A stretch of DNA of 64,000 bases, taken from contig NZ_SOEO01000002.1 in assembly GCF_004365655.1 (NCBI RefSeq), positions 372,001 through 436,000 on the forward strand, given 5' to 3'. The stretch is from Epilithonimonas xixisoli (GTDB lineage Bacteria > Bacteroidota > Bacteroidia > Flavobacteriales > Weeksellaceae). The position numbers were made by a program, and so were the translations under genes. This document shows, piece by piece, positions 51,911 to 59,887 of this stretch. The notes beneath the pieces are model-generated. The model searched no databases. It had not been told where the DNA came from and worked only from the letters and a program-made list of their open reading frames with translations. How positions within the stretch are numbered: position 1 is the first letter of the stretch; the number at the start of each line of letters is the position of its first letter.

Positions 51911-51985
51911 GGGCTCTTAGCTCAGTTGGTTCAGAGCATCTGGTTTACACCCAGAGGGTCGGGGGTTCGAATCCCTCAGGGCCCA
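51911..51985 (+). tRNA. tRNA-Val (anticodon UAC), copy 1
   Basis: A 75-base cloverleaf: acceptor GGGCTCT with AGGGCCC, D arm GCTC/GAGC, anticodon stem TCTGG/CCAGA with loop TTTACAC giving anticodon UAC (Val), and T loop TTCGAAT. The 3' CCA is not encoded. It reads GTN codons, chiefly GTA and GTG. It is followed by a second identical copy after 34 bases. Confidence 0.97.
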
Positions 51986-52019
51986 CAAAAAGGATACTGA
52001 AGCCTTTAAAAAAATTTCA

Positions 52020-52094
52020 GGGCTCTTAGCTCAGTTGGTTCAGAGCATCTGGTTTACACCCAGAGGGTCGGGGGTTCGAATCCCTCAGGGCCCA
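52020..52094 (+). tRNA. tRNA-Val (anticodon UAC), copy 2
   Basis: Identical to the copy at 51911-51985 over all 75 bases, transcribed from the same promoter and ended by the terminator at 52096-52127. Two copies in tandem raise the dose of this tRNA. The spacer between copies does not match the flanks, so the duplication is not a recent simple repeat of a larger block. Confidence 0.97.
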
Positions 52095-52095
52095 C

Positions 52096-52127
52096 AAAAA
52101 TCTCTCAGGAAACTGGGAGATTTTTTT
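52096..52127 (+). terminator. Terminator of the tRNA-Val pair
   Basis: AAAAATCTCTCAG (52096-52108) pairs with CTGGGAGATTTTT (52113-52125; one T-G pair) around GAAA, followed by T. Confidence 0.85.
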
Positions 52128-52390
52128 GTTTAAAAACACTATTCAGTTTTCTTAAACTGTTACTCCTTTGAGAATTTTGTACATTTTCAAACATATAACT
52201 CTTAAAATTTTCTTAATTAATTAACTCCTATTTAACATAATAGTTAAAGTTTTTATAATAAAGTTAATCACTTGTTTAATTATTCAATTAAGGAAAGGTT
52301 TTTGATGTGAGTTCGTGATAAAAAAATTTTTAATCATACTCTATGGCTTGGAAAACTCTTTTTTATTACTAATCCTCAAAAAGGAAACCT
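52128..52390 (+). other. AT-rich gap between tRNA-Val and the VanZ-like gene
   Basis: This roughly 260-base stretch is very AT-rich and shows no convincing coding frame. A 60-codon frame at 52315-52497 overlaps the VanZ-like gene and is not supported. No clear TAnnTTTG box is seen. Confidence 0.5.
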
Positions 52391-52855
52391 ATGAAAAGAT
52401 ATTATGCGGTGTTGATTGCTTTTTACACTTTTTTCTTACTTTACATGATGTTCTATGGCTGTGGAAGGCACCCGGAATATGGTTTTTTGCAACTTAATCC
52501 ATTTCAAAGCATCAAATATTTTTTAAATTATCATCAGTTTTTTTCTCATAAATTTCTGGTAAATATTGTTGGAAATATTTTGGTATTTATTCCATTTGGT
52601 TGGCTGGGAATTCTGGACAAGCGTCTTGGCAATTTGCCAGTGCTTTGCTTTCTGTTTATCTCGTGGATTTCTGCGATAGAACTTACACAATATTACACAG
52701 CTCGTGGAACTGCCGATGTAGATGATGTTTTTCTTAACACGTTTGGGATGCTGATTGGATATTCTCTACTGAAAATTGCAACTTGGCTGAATGTCGCCAA
52801 TATCCGATTGGAACTGAATTATGAGCCTTTTAAGACTTATTCATATAATAGATAA
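52391..52855 (+). CDS. VanZ-like membrane protein
   Basis: Encodes 154 residues with four membrane segments. It shows the VanZ pattern: VNIVGNILVFIPFGWLG in the middle, then IELTQYYTARGTADVDDVFLNTFGMLIGY, the acidic DVDD motif. VanZ relatives alter susceptibility to teicoplanin or are of unknown function. The 3' end overlaps the convergent glycosyltransferase gene by 26 bases. Confidence 0.85.
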   Translation: MKRYYAVLIAFYTFFLLYMMFYGCGRHPEYGFLQLNPFQSIKYFLNYHQFFSHKFLVNIVGNILVFIPFGWLGILDKRLGNLPVLCFLFISWISAIELTQYYTARGTADVDDVFLNTFGMLIGYSLLKIATWLNVANIRLELNYEPFKTYSYNR

Positions 52856-53732
52856 GTTGCCCCAATTTATAAAAATCAAGAGCTTTTAGAGAGGCATTTC
52901 CTCCTAAAAGCTTTTTCGTTATATAAGATTTTGACCATTTATAAATCAAATTATAAATGAAAATTCCACCGGTTTTTTTTAGAATTAAATAAGCTTTTGC
53001 CAATCTGATCTGAGAAACTCTCTGGAAATTATTATCATTTTTAATGAGTTGGGCTAAGCTTTTTGCCGATTGATCAGCCTTGGAAAGAAAAACTACATTT
53101 GTTTCTACATCATTATTGAAAATCGGATTGTCAATATGGTCGATTTTGATTTGACAGTCTTGTAAATCTTTTGAGAAAACCAAATCTTCGTAGCCGTACT
53201 GCGTAATTCCCTCATTGAAAGGAACTTTTTCAAGAATAGATTTCTTAACAACGAAATTATTGGTCTGAAAATCCAAGTAAGGCGCTTTCAAACGCTGACT
53301 GACTGGCAAATTTTCTCTCTCAGTGGCAAACTTCCATCTAAGTCCGTATTCAGAATCTGGCTTCTCTTCACTCACTTTTCTTCCGCCAAATATGACATCG
53401 GGATTTTTAGTTTTAATAAAATCTATGTAATTTTTGAGAAAAATTTTGCTAATGATTTTCCCATCGCAATCTAGGAAAAGTAAATATTCGGATTGAGCAT
53501 ATTTTAAAAATAGGTTTCTGATTTTGGATCGTCCGATATTTTTATCAAGGAAAATAAATCGGCTGACTTTTGCCTGTAGATTTTCATTAATACTAATAAA
53601 CTCCCGATTAGAAGCATCATCGATTAAAATGATTTCCGCATCTAAATTTTCGGAACTAATTTGACTTTGAAGGTCATTTACCAATTCATTGACATCAAAA
53701 TTAAAAACAGGAATACAAATACTCAGCTTCAT
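52830..53732 (-). CDS. Glycosyltransferase family 2
   Basis: Encodes 300 residues. The GT-A fold starts KLSICIPVFNFD (UDP-sugar Rossmann strand), followed by ILIDDASN and LLFLDCDGK, the DxD-like site. The later EDLVFSKDL is the family's acidic EDx motif. It is cytoplasmic or membrane-associated and probably adds a sugar to a surface polysaccharide. The long frame to 53795 runs into the GT9 gene; the ATG at 53732 overlaps the GT9 stop by four bases (ATGA). Confidence 0.88.
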   Translation of the reverse strand: MKLSICIPVFNFDVNELVNDLQSQISSENLDAEIILIDDASNREFISINENLQAKVSRFIFLDKNIGRSKIRNLFLKYAQSEYLLFLDCDGKIISKIFLKNYIDFIKTKNPDVIFGGRKVSEEKPDSEYGLRWKFATERENLPVSQRLKAPYLDFQTNNFVVKKSILEKVPFNEGITQYGYEDLVFSKDLQDCQIKIDHIDNPIFNNDVETNVVFLSKADQSAKSLAQLIKNDNNFQRVSQIRLAKAYLILKKTGGIFIYNLIYKWSKSYITKKLLGGNASLKALDFYKLGQLIYYMNKS

Positions 53733-54694
53733 ATTCTGTCGATAATTTTCTGGATGTTCAATTCTTCCAAACAAGCATAATCGCCTCGAAAACATTCCTT
53801 ATCGCCGAAAACAGAGCAAGGTCTGCAAGACAGATCTTTGACGTGGACAATGTCATCTTCACTTTGTCCATAACCTAAAAAGCCCGCAAAATGATGCGTG
53901 GAACCCCAAACCGAAACGCATCGAGTTCCCATCAAACTTGCCAAATGCATATTCGCGGAATCCATAGAAATCATCAGTTCAAGTTCTGATATTTTAGTAA
54001 GTTCTTCTTTCAAGGACAATTTTCCTGACAAACTTTGTGTGTTTGGGATTTGTTTTTCCCAATTGTTTAGAATTTCATTCTCTTCTTTTCCGCCTCCAAA
54101 GAAATAAACTTTATGAGTTCTGGCGAGAATGCGAGCCAATTCAAATGACTTTTCTAAGGGCATCATTTTACCTTTGTGCTGGGCAAAAGGCGCAAATCCA
54201 ATATCTTTCTTATTGTTGTATTGAGTTCTTAATTGATGTGACAATTCCAGCCTAAATCCCATTCTCCGGAAAACATCGGCATATCTTTCTACGGTTCTTT
54301 TGAGAGGAAATTTGTCGAGATTCCAGACGTTGGTAAGTTTCTCCTTCTCCTCTTTTCCTTTATCAATCTGAAAAACTTTGAAACCGTGGCGGAAAAAGAT
54401 TGAATTCACCATTTTCGTTCGGATAACATCATGAAGATCAGCAACATAATCCGGATTGAAATTTCTGATGAGCTGTCTCGTTAGTTTTCTAATTCCAAAA
54501 ACGCCTTTGTAATCATCAAAATTAATTCCGTGGAACTTCAAACGGGGATGTTTGTCAAAAAGATCTTTGAAATTATCACGACTTATGAAAATAATTTGCA
54601 CATCCGGATTCTGCTCCAGAAACTCGACACAGACAGGAACAGTCATTGCAACGTCGCCAAATGCGGAAAAACGATATGCTAAAATAGTCTTCAC
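53729..54694 (-). CDS. Glycosyltransferase family 9 (heptosyltransferase-like)
   Basis: Encodes 321 residues. It has the GT-B fold with ILAYRFSAFGDVAMTVPV at the start, then GFAPFAQHKGKMMP and LMISMDSANMHLASLMG and VSVWGSTHHFAGF as the nucleotide-sugar site. Relatives move heptose onto lipopolysaccharide core. The start codon is GTG at 54694, directly after the sufE stop with no gap. It contains several cysteines near the C-terminus (SCRPCSVFGDKEC). It is the middle gene of sufE-GT9-GT2. Confidence 0.9.
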   Translation of the reverse strand: MKTILAYRFSAFGDVAMTVPVCVEFLEQNPDVQIIFISRDNFKDLFDKHPRLKFHGINFDDYKGVFGIRKLTRQLIRNFNPDYVADLHDVIRTKMVNSIFFRHGFKVFQIDKGKEEKEKLTNVWNLDKFPLKRTVERYADVFRRMGFRLELSHQLRTQYNNKKDIGFAPFAQHKGKMMPLEKSFELARILARTHKVYFFGGGKEENEILNNWEKQIPNTQSLSGKLSLKEELTKISELELMISMDSANMHLASLMGTRCVSVWGSTHHFAGFLGYGQSEDDIVHVKDLSCRPCSVFGDKECFRGDYACLEELNIQKIIDRI

Positions 54695-55114
54695 CTACTT
54701 CTTTAGTTGAAATGCGACTGCGTAAAATTTGATTTGCTTGGTCATCGCCATCAAACCGTTTGCTCGTGAAGGCGAAAGGAATTCCTGCAAACCGATCTTT
54801 GAAATGAAATCAAAATCAGAATCCAAAATCTCCTGCGTCGAATGTCCACTGTAAATTCTCACCAACAGTGAAGCAATTCCTTTGGGCAGAATCCCGTCAG
54901 AATCTGCATTGAAGAACAATTTCCCATCCTTGTGCTCAGCATCAATCCAAACTTTTGATTGACAACCACGTATGAGATTTTCGTCCGTTTTTTTATCATC
55001 GGGAAGTCCTTCCAACTCTTTTCCGAGATCGATGATGTACTCGTACTTCTGTTCCCAATCTTCCAGGAAGGCAAATTCTTCGATTAATTCTTGTTGATTT
55101 TCTTTGATTGTCAT
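54695..55114 (-). CDS. sufE: Sulfur acceptor SufE
   Basis: Encodes 139 residues, the normal size. The acceptor cysteine is C51 in NLIRGCQSKVWID, and GILPKGIASLLVRIYSG and SRANGLMAMTKQI are family features. SufE takes persulfide from SufS and passes it to the SufBCD scaffold. The partners are not in the window; the gene is placed between pepT and a glycosyltransferase, and the sufT-like gene is 3 kb away. Confidence 0.94.
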   Translation of the reverse strand: MTIKENQQELIEEFAFLEDWEQKYEYIIDLGKELEGLPDDKKTDENLIRGCQSKVWIDAEHKDGKLFFNADSDGILPKGIASLLVRIYSGHSTQEILDSDFDFISKIGLQEFLSPSRANGLMAMTKQIKFYAVAFQLKK

Positions 55115-55144
55115 TCAGAGATTTTATTTGATTTAATGAATCAA

Positions 55145-56395
55145 TTACTTTACCAATTGTGAAATATGAACAATTACGCTCACGGCAGCGATCATACTTT
55201 CCAAAGGTACAAATTCGTACGGACCGTGGAAATTGTGTCCGCCAGCGAAGATATTCGGGCAAGGCAATCCCATATAAGATAGCTGTGCGCCGTCTGTTCC
55301 GCCACGGATGGCTTTTATTTTCGGAGCTATTCCTGCGTTTTTCATTGCTTGTTCAGCAATATCAACGATGTGCATTTTGCCTTCAAATTGTTTTTTCATA
55401 TTGAGATATTGCGGTTTGATTTCTATCTCAGCCGTATTCTCTCCATATTTTTGGTTGATTGCTTCTACTTTTTCAGCAATCAGTTTTTTTCTATCTTCAA
55501 ATTTCTGGTCGTCGTGGTCACGGATGATGTACTGCAGTTTAGCTTCGGAAACATCACCTTCAAAATCTGTTAGATGGAAGAAACCTTCGAAACCTTTTGT
55601 GGTTGCTGGCGTTTCATTTTCCGGAAGTGAATTGATGAACTCTGAAGCCACCAATCCTGCATTTAGCATTTTACCGAATGAATAACCTGGATGAACAGAC
55701 AATCCGTGAATTTTAATTACTGCTCCAGCAGCGTTAAAGTTTTCATATTCTAACTCGCCAATTTCGCCACCGTCCATTGTGTAAGCCCATTCTGCACCGA
55801 ATTTTTCTACATCGAAATGATGAGCGCCTCTTCCAATTTCCTCATCTGGATTGAAACCGATAGAAATTCGTCCGTGTTTGATTTGAGGATTTGCTAAAAG
55901 AAATTCTGCTGCGGTTACAATTTCTGCAACGCCAGCTTTGTCGTCAGCACTCAATAATGTTGTCCCATCTGTTGTGATGATGGTTTGTCCTATGTATTTT
56001 TTTAAAGCTTCGAATTTGGTTGAAGATAAAGTAAATCCTGTTTCTTTGTTCAATAACAAATCTTCGCCGTCATAATTTTCCCAAATCTGAGGATTTACGT
56101 TCTCGCCGTTGAAATCTGGTGAAGAATCGTAATGCGCAATGAATCCAACTTGTGGAACTGTTTCCTCAATATTGGAAGGAATGAATCCAAAAACATAGCC
56201 CTTTTCATCAATACTAACATCTTCCAAACCGAGTTCCTGCAATTCTTTGTGAAGGTAATTCGCAATGTCCCACTGTCTTTCTGTTGAAGGCGTAGTCTCA
56301 CTTTCTGCGTCGCTGGTTGAAAATATCTTGATGTACGTGATGAATCTGCTTAGGAGTTTTTCTTTCCAAACTCCGTCCAATTGGATGTTTTCCAT
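55145..56395 (-). CDS. pepT: Peptidase T (tripeptide aminopeptidase)
   Basis: Encodes 416 residues, the usual M20 length. Metal and catalytic residues lie in VGFIAHYDSSPDF, TTLLSADDKAG, GFNPDEEIGRGAHHFD and RGGTDGAQLSYMG, with the lid domain between about 210 and 320. The two-zinc enzyme removes the N-terminal residue of tripeptides in the cytoplasm. Its stop is 30 bases from the sufE ATG. Confidence 0.95.
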   Translation of the reverse strand: MENIQLDGVWKEKLLSRFITYIKIFSTSDAESETTPSTERQWDIANYLHKELQELGLEDVSIDEKGYVFGFIPSNIEETVPQVGFIAHYDSSPDFNGENVNPQIWENYDGEDLLLNKETGFTLSSTKFEALKKYIGQTIITTDGTTLLSADDKAGVAEIVTAAEFLLANPQIKHGRISIGFNPDEEIGRGAHHFDVEKFGAEWAYTMDGGEIGELEYENFNAAGAVIKIHGLSVHPGYSFGKMLNAGLVASEFINSLPENETPATTKGFEGFFHLTDFEGDVSEAKLQYIIRDHDDQKFEDRKKLIAEKVEAINQKYGENTAEIEIKPQYLNMKKQFEGKMHIVDIAEQAMKNAGIAPKIKAIRGGTDGAQLSYMGLPCPNIFAGGHNFHGPYEFVPLESMIAAVSVIVHISQLVK

Positions 56396-56526
56396 ATAAT
56401 TTGCTATATCTGCGCAAAGTTATATATTTATGGAGTGAACAACAAACAATTCGGGGTTAGAGTTAATCTATGATTGATAACTGATAAATGATGATTGATT
56501 GTTGAAAGATGTAGCAAATCGTCACC

Positions 56527-56610
56527 GCAGCCCGACTTGAACGGAAATCCTTTTTTGTGGCTGGAAAAGCTAGGCAAAAAGATTGGGAGTGGAAGGCGGA
56601 AAAGCTGCCC
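56527..56610 (+). repeat. Dispersed hairpin element, copy D
   Basis: The outer arms GCAGC (56527-56531) and GCTGC (56604-56608) pair. The interior has CCGACTTGAACGGAAATCC facing GATTGGGAGTGGAAGGCGG: relative to copies A and C, the GT and AC of the two strands are exchanged, and the pairing is kept. It lies between the divergent pepT and HMG-CoA lyase genes, ending 24 bases before the latter's ATG. Confidence 0.8.
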
Positions 56611-56633
56611 AAATTAAATTTAAAAATACATAA

Positions 56634-57482
56634 ATGTTCTTAACCGAATGTCCTAGAGACGCGATGCAAGGCTGGGGAGAAATGATTCCTACGCAAACGA
56701 AAATAGATTACATCAACAGGCTGATGGAAGTCGGTTTTGATGTGCTGGATTGCGGAAGCTTTGTGAACCCGAAAACGATGCCTCAAATGGCGGATTCTGG
56801 AACTGTGCTGGACGAGATTGACAAATCGCTTTCCAACACAAAACTGTCTGTGGTGGTTGCGAATCTGCGTGGTGCCGAAAAAGCTTTGAGCCACGAACAA
56901 GTGGATATTGTAGGTTTTCCATTTTCTATTTCGGAAACTTTTCAGCATCGGAATACCAATAAAAGTCGTGAAGAAGCTTTCTCAGAAGTGGTGAAAATCT
57001 ACGAATTGGCAAAGTCTGAAAGCCGACAACTGAATCTTTATTTCTCTATGGCGTTTGGGAATCCTTATGGTGAAAGCTGGAAATGGGAAGATGTGGATTT
57101 TTGGGCGAAACGTTTTGAAGAGGTTGGAATCAAGGATATTTTACTTTCTGATACAACTGGGGTTGGAAATGTGGAGAAGATTTCGCTTTTGTTCAACAAA
57201 ATTCCTTCAAAATATCCCGAAATCAATTTTGGGGCGCATTTTCATAACCGATACGAGGATTCTTACATCAAACTGAAAGCGGCTTATGATGAAGGTTGCA
57301 GAAGATTTGATAGCGCGATAAAAGGAATTGGCGGTTGTCCGATGGCGAAGGATGATTTGGTTGGAAATATGCCGACGGAGAAGGTTTTTACTTTTATGTC
57401 ATCGGAAAAGATTGATATTCATCAGAATCTGCTTCATTTTGAAAGTGCTTACAATATGGCGAAGGATATTTTTCATTTTTAA
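56634..57482 (+). CDS. Hydroxymethylglutaryl-CoA lyase
   Basis: Encodes 282 residues. The TIM-barrel metal site has E5-x-x-R8-D9 at the start (LTECPRDAMQGW), the histidine pair in GAHFHNRYED near 205, and the catalytic GIGGCPMAKDDLVGNMP near 230. The enzyme splits HMG-CoA into acetyl-CoA and acetoacetate in leucine breakdown. No other leucine-degradation gene is near. Confidence 0.9.
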   Translation: MFLTECPRDAMQGWGEMIPTQTKIDYINRLMEVGFDVLDCGSFVNPKTMPQMADSGTVLDEIDKSLSNTKLSVVVANLRGAEKALSHEQVDIVGFPFSISETFQHRNTNKSREEAFSEVVKIYELAKSESRQLNLYFSMAFGNPYGESWKWEDVDFWAKRFEEVGIKDILLSDTTGVGNVEKISLLFNKIPSKYPEINFGAHFHNRYEDSYIKLKAAYDEGCRRFDSAIKGIGGCPMAKDDLVGNMPTEKVFTFMSSEKIDIHQNLLHFESAYNMAKDIFHF

Positions 57483-57598
57483 ATTCCTTTATTACGCCTA
57501 TTTTTTATCATATTTTAATAATTATTAATGTAAGAAATTTAAAAATCAAAAAAATGATGTAAATTTATTACAGAAAAAACAAATAAAAACTATCGGTT

Positions 57599-58003
57599 AT
57601 GACTTCAAAAACGACTTATGTAGGAGAAAATAGGATTGATTCTTTGCACGAAAGCTCTGGTGATATTTTCACATCATATATTCCTACCAATGATTTCAGT
57701 GTGCGCGAACACTTTTCTCCAACGGACATTTTTGCTACAGCTTTAGCACAAAGTATTTTTGCTCATTTGTTTGTATTGGCGAAAGATAGAAATATTGACA
57801 TCACGGGTGCGACTTGCGATTTGAAAAAAACAATGTACTTCGAACCAAGAAGAATTGGTGAGCTTTTCTGTATTTTCAAATTTCCACATTCTTATACTCA
57901 AGAGGAAACTGCTTTCATAGAAGAAACGGCTAAAAATTCTCCGGTTTACCTCAGTTTACATCCAGACATCAAGAAAATATTTATTTTCGAATATCAAAAC
58001 TAA
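57599..58003 (+). CDS. OsmC-like protein with both redox cysteines replaced by serine
   Basis: Encodes 134 residues. Aligned with the canonical paralog at 38219, FSPTDIFATALAQSIFAHL matches TNPEELLAAAHAGCFTMKT, and ETAKNSPVYLSL matches EAKETCPISVAF. The catalytic cysteines become S52 and S114, with the same 62-residue spacing as C57 and C119. It still has the OsmC fold signature, but peroxide reduction by the known mechanism is not possible. Cysteines at 73 and 91 are in other positions. The role may be ligand binding or structural. Confidence 0.8.
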   Translation: MTSKTTYVGENRIDSLHESSGDIFTSYIPTNDFSVREHFSPTDIFATALAQSIFAHLFVLAKDRNIDITGATCDLKKTMYFEPRRIGELFCIFKFPHSYTQEETAFIEETAKNSPVYLSLHPDIKKIFIFEYQN

Positions 58004-58006
58004 AAC

Positions 58007-58033
58007 AAAAATCCTGCGAGTTGCAGGATTTTT
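58007..58033. terminator. Bidirectional terminator between the OsmC-like and sufT-like genes
   Basis: AAAAATCCTGC (58007-58017) pairs with GCAGGATTTTT (58023-58033) around GAGTT. It sits between stops at 58003 (plus) and 58034 (minus). Confidence 0.85.
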
Positions 58034-58360
58034 TTATAACATACCAAGCTCGAACTTGGCTTCTTCGCTCATCATTTCTTTGGTCCAGGTTGGCTCAAAG
58101 GTGAGGTCTATCTTCGCAGATTTCACACCTTCTACGCTTCGTACCTTCTCCTCCACTTCCATTGGCAAGGATTCTGCAACTGGGCAGTTTGGAGACGTCA
58201 AAGTCATTATCACTAATACTTCTCCTTCTTCGGAGATTTGAACATCGTAAATCAACCCTAATTCGTAGATGTCAACGGGAATCTCCGGGTCAAAAATTGT
58301 TTTTAATTCTTTGATAATTTCTTCACCAATATCTGCAATTTGGTCGTCTGTATATTTCAT
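58034..58360 (-). CDS. SufT/MIP18-type Fe-S assembly protein (DUF59)
   Basis: Encodes 108 residues. The DUF59 core FDPEIPVDIYELGLIYDV and LTSPNCPVAESLP (conserved Cys) is followed by VKSAKIDLTFEPTWTKEMM. Relatives help mature iron-sulfur proteins. It follows the VWA gene after eight bases. The stand-alone version without a suf operon is common in Bacteroidota. Confidence 0.9.
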   Translation of the reverse strand: MKYTDDQIADIGEEIIKELKTIFDPEIPVDIYELGLIYDVQISEEGEVLVIMTLTSPNCPVAESLPMEVEEKVRSVEGVKSAKIDLTFEPTWTKEMMSEEAKFELGML

Positions 58361-58368
58361 TTTAATTT

Positions 58369-59091
58369 TTAAGATTTATTATTGTTGTAAAAAGACACTA
58401 TATTAAATTCATTTAACTCATTATTGTTATATATTCTTTTAAATGCACCCTTTGTTTTTTGTGCTAATTGTGAGAAAATAGTATCAACTTTTGGAGATTT
58501 CAATTCAACAAACAATAAGTTTCCATTTTTGTCTTTATTAACCGGTGGATTGTACAAATCATCCTTCGCAAGGATTAACACATTGGTCTTAAGGCTCTTC
58601 TCTTGTAGAGTTTCAATAGGTACTCTGTTCTCTTTTTTTGAATCAACCTCATTATAAGTTCCATCTGTAAACAAGAAAATAGATTTACTTTTTACTTTTC
58701 CCAGAACTTCAATTCCCTTTTGAAAGGCACCATTGAAGCTCGTTCCATCGCCAAGTTTTTCATAGGTCTTTTCATTTACATTTTTAAGGCCTGCAAGTAA
58801 TTTATTTCTATCATTTGTAAGTGGCGAAACCACCATTGAGTTTTTGGAATAAACGATTATTGAGATATAATCATTCTCTTTTTTAGAATTAATGATTGCA
58901 TCTACCATTTTCTTTATTCGCTCAAGTCTATTTGGTTTGAATTCTATTGATAACATTGAGGCCGAAGCATCAATTATAAAAACAGAATTTGATGCGGGTT
59001 CTATTTTTCGCTGCACTTCCTTTGCAAGTGTCAGCTTTTCTTTACAACCTAAAGTTAAAATCAACAAAATTAAAAAGATAAATTTATTCAT
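58369..59091 (-). CDS. VWA domain lipoprotein
   Basis: Encodes 240 residues from the ATG at 59091; the upstream TTG at 59103 is less likely. The lipobox is LILTLGCKEK (C16). The von Willebrand A domain has a complete metal-ion site: FIIDASASM (DxSxS), GDGTSFNGAF (Thr) and FLFTDGTYNE (Asp). It is probably attached to the periplasmic face and binds another envelope protein. It is the middle gene of exonuclease-VWA-sufT. Confidence 0.85.
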   Translation of the reverse strand: MNKFIFLILLILTLGCKEKLTLAKEVQRKIEPASNSVFIIDASASMLSIEFKPNRLERIKKMVDAIINSKKENDYISIIVYSKNSMVVSPLTNDRNKLLAGLKNVNEKTYEKLGDGTSFNGAFQKGIEVLGKVKSKSIFLFTDGTYNEVDSKKENRVPIETLQEKSLKTNVLILAKDDLYNPPVNKDKNGNLLFVELKSPKVDTIFSQLAQKTKGAFKRIYNNNELNEFNIVSFYNNNKS

Positions 59092-59119
59092 TTTTATGTT
59101 CAAATCTCGAAAGTAAAAA

Positions 59120-59812
59120 TCAATATCTCTGTAATAAATCTTCCTGACGCATCCGCCTGAAAATATTTGCCAAAGTTAAGACATCTTTTTCACAATAATG
59201 AATGATTCTGTCTATATCGCCGTCTTTGTAGTATATATCGGCAACCATACTTCCATCGATATCGTCTTTCGGTGTTGGGATTCCGAAAATGTGAGCCAGT
59301 AATTCAAGCGAGACATAACTTTTCCAATCGCCAAATTTCCAAAGTTCCATCGTATCGATATGCGGAATTTCCCAAGGTTTCTTACCGAACATTTGAAATG
59401 GAATCGGTGGTTGAATCCCGTGAACCAAAAGTCGCCTTGCGATGTAAGGGAAATCGAATTCTTTTCCGTTGTGCGCGCAAAGAATTACATTGTTCATTCT
59501 AGGCGCATTGAACAATTCACAAAATTCTATTAACAAGCTCTTTTCTTCTCCTGAAAATGTTTTGATTTTAAGCTTTCCAGAATTGCTATCAATCATTCCG
59601 ATGGAAATGCAAATAATCATTCCGAATTCTGCCATTATGCCAGCTCGTTGTTCGTAAAACTCGGAAGCTTCAATTTCATCTTTTCTTTGAGATTTGGTTT
59701 TCTTATCCCAAAGATATTGGGTGGTTGGATCAAGATTGTTCCAAGTGTCAATTTGTGGAACCGTTTCTATATCGAGGAAAAGAATATTTTCAATTGGAAG
59801 TTTGTGGATCAT
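59120..59812 (-). CDS. 3'-5' exonuclease of the DNA polymerase B-like (DEDDy) group
   Basis: Encodes 230 residues. Exo I is LFLDIETVPQ near the start, Exo II is LCAHNGKEFDFPYIARRL near 110, and Exo III is YCEKDVLTLANIF near 205. It carries only the exonuclease domain without a polymerase. The family (PF10108 type) is common in Bacteroidota and has no set role. It begins a three-gene unit with the VWA lipoprotein and sufT. Confidence 0.85.
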   Translation of the reverse strand: MIHKLPIENILFLDIETVPQIDTWNNLDPTTQYLWDKKTKSQRKDEIEASEFYEQRAGIMAEFGMIICISIGMIDSNSGKLKIKTFSGEEKSLLIEFCELFNAPRMNNVILCAHNGKEFDFPYIARRLLVHGIQPPIPFQMFGKKPWEIPHIDTMELWKFGDWKSYVSLELLAHIFGIPTPKDDIDGSMVADIYYKDGDIDRIIHYCEKDVLTLANIFRRMRQEDLLQRY

Positions 59813-59834
59813 TTGTTTTTTTTCTTTAAAATTA

Positions 59835-59864
59835 ATAAAAAACCCAACATTGCTGCTGGGTTTT
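59835..59864 (-). terminator. Terminator of the alternative complex III operon
   Basis: AAAACCCA (59839-59846) and TGGGTTTT (59857-59864) pair around a ten-base loop, with A bases before it giving T on the minus strand. It lies 24 bases past the actF stop. Confidence 0.65.
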
Positions 59865-59887
59865 ATATTTATTGATTCTAATATTAA

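Noticed and set aside
52315-52497. Plus-strand 60-codon frame upstream of the VanZ-like gene
   Set aside because: It overlaps the better-supported VanZ-like gene in another frame and has no family features.
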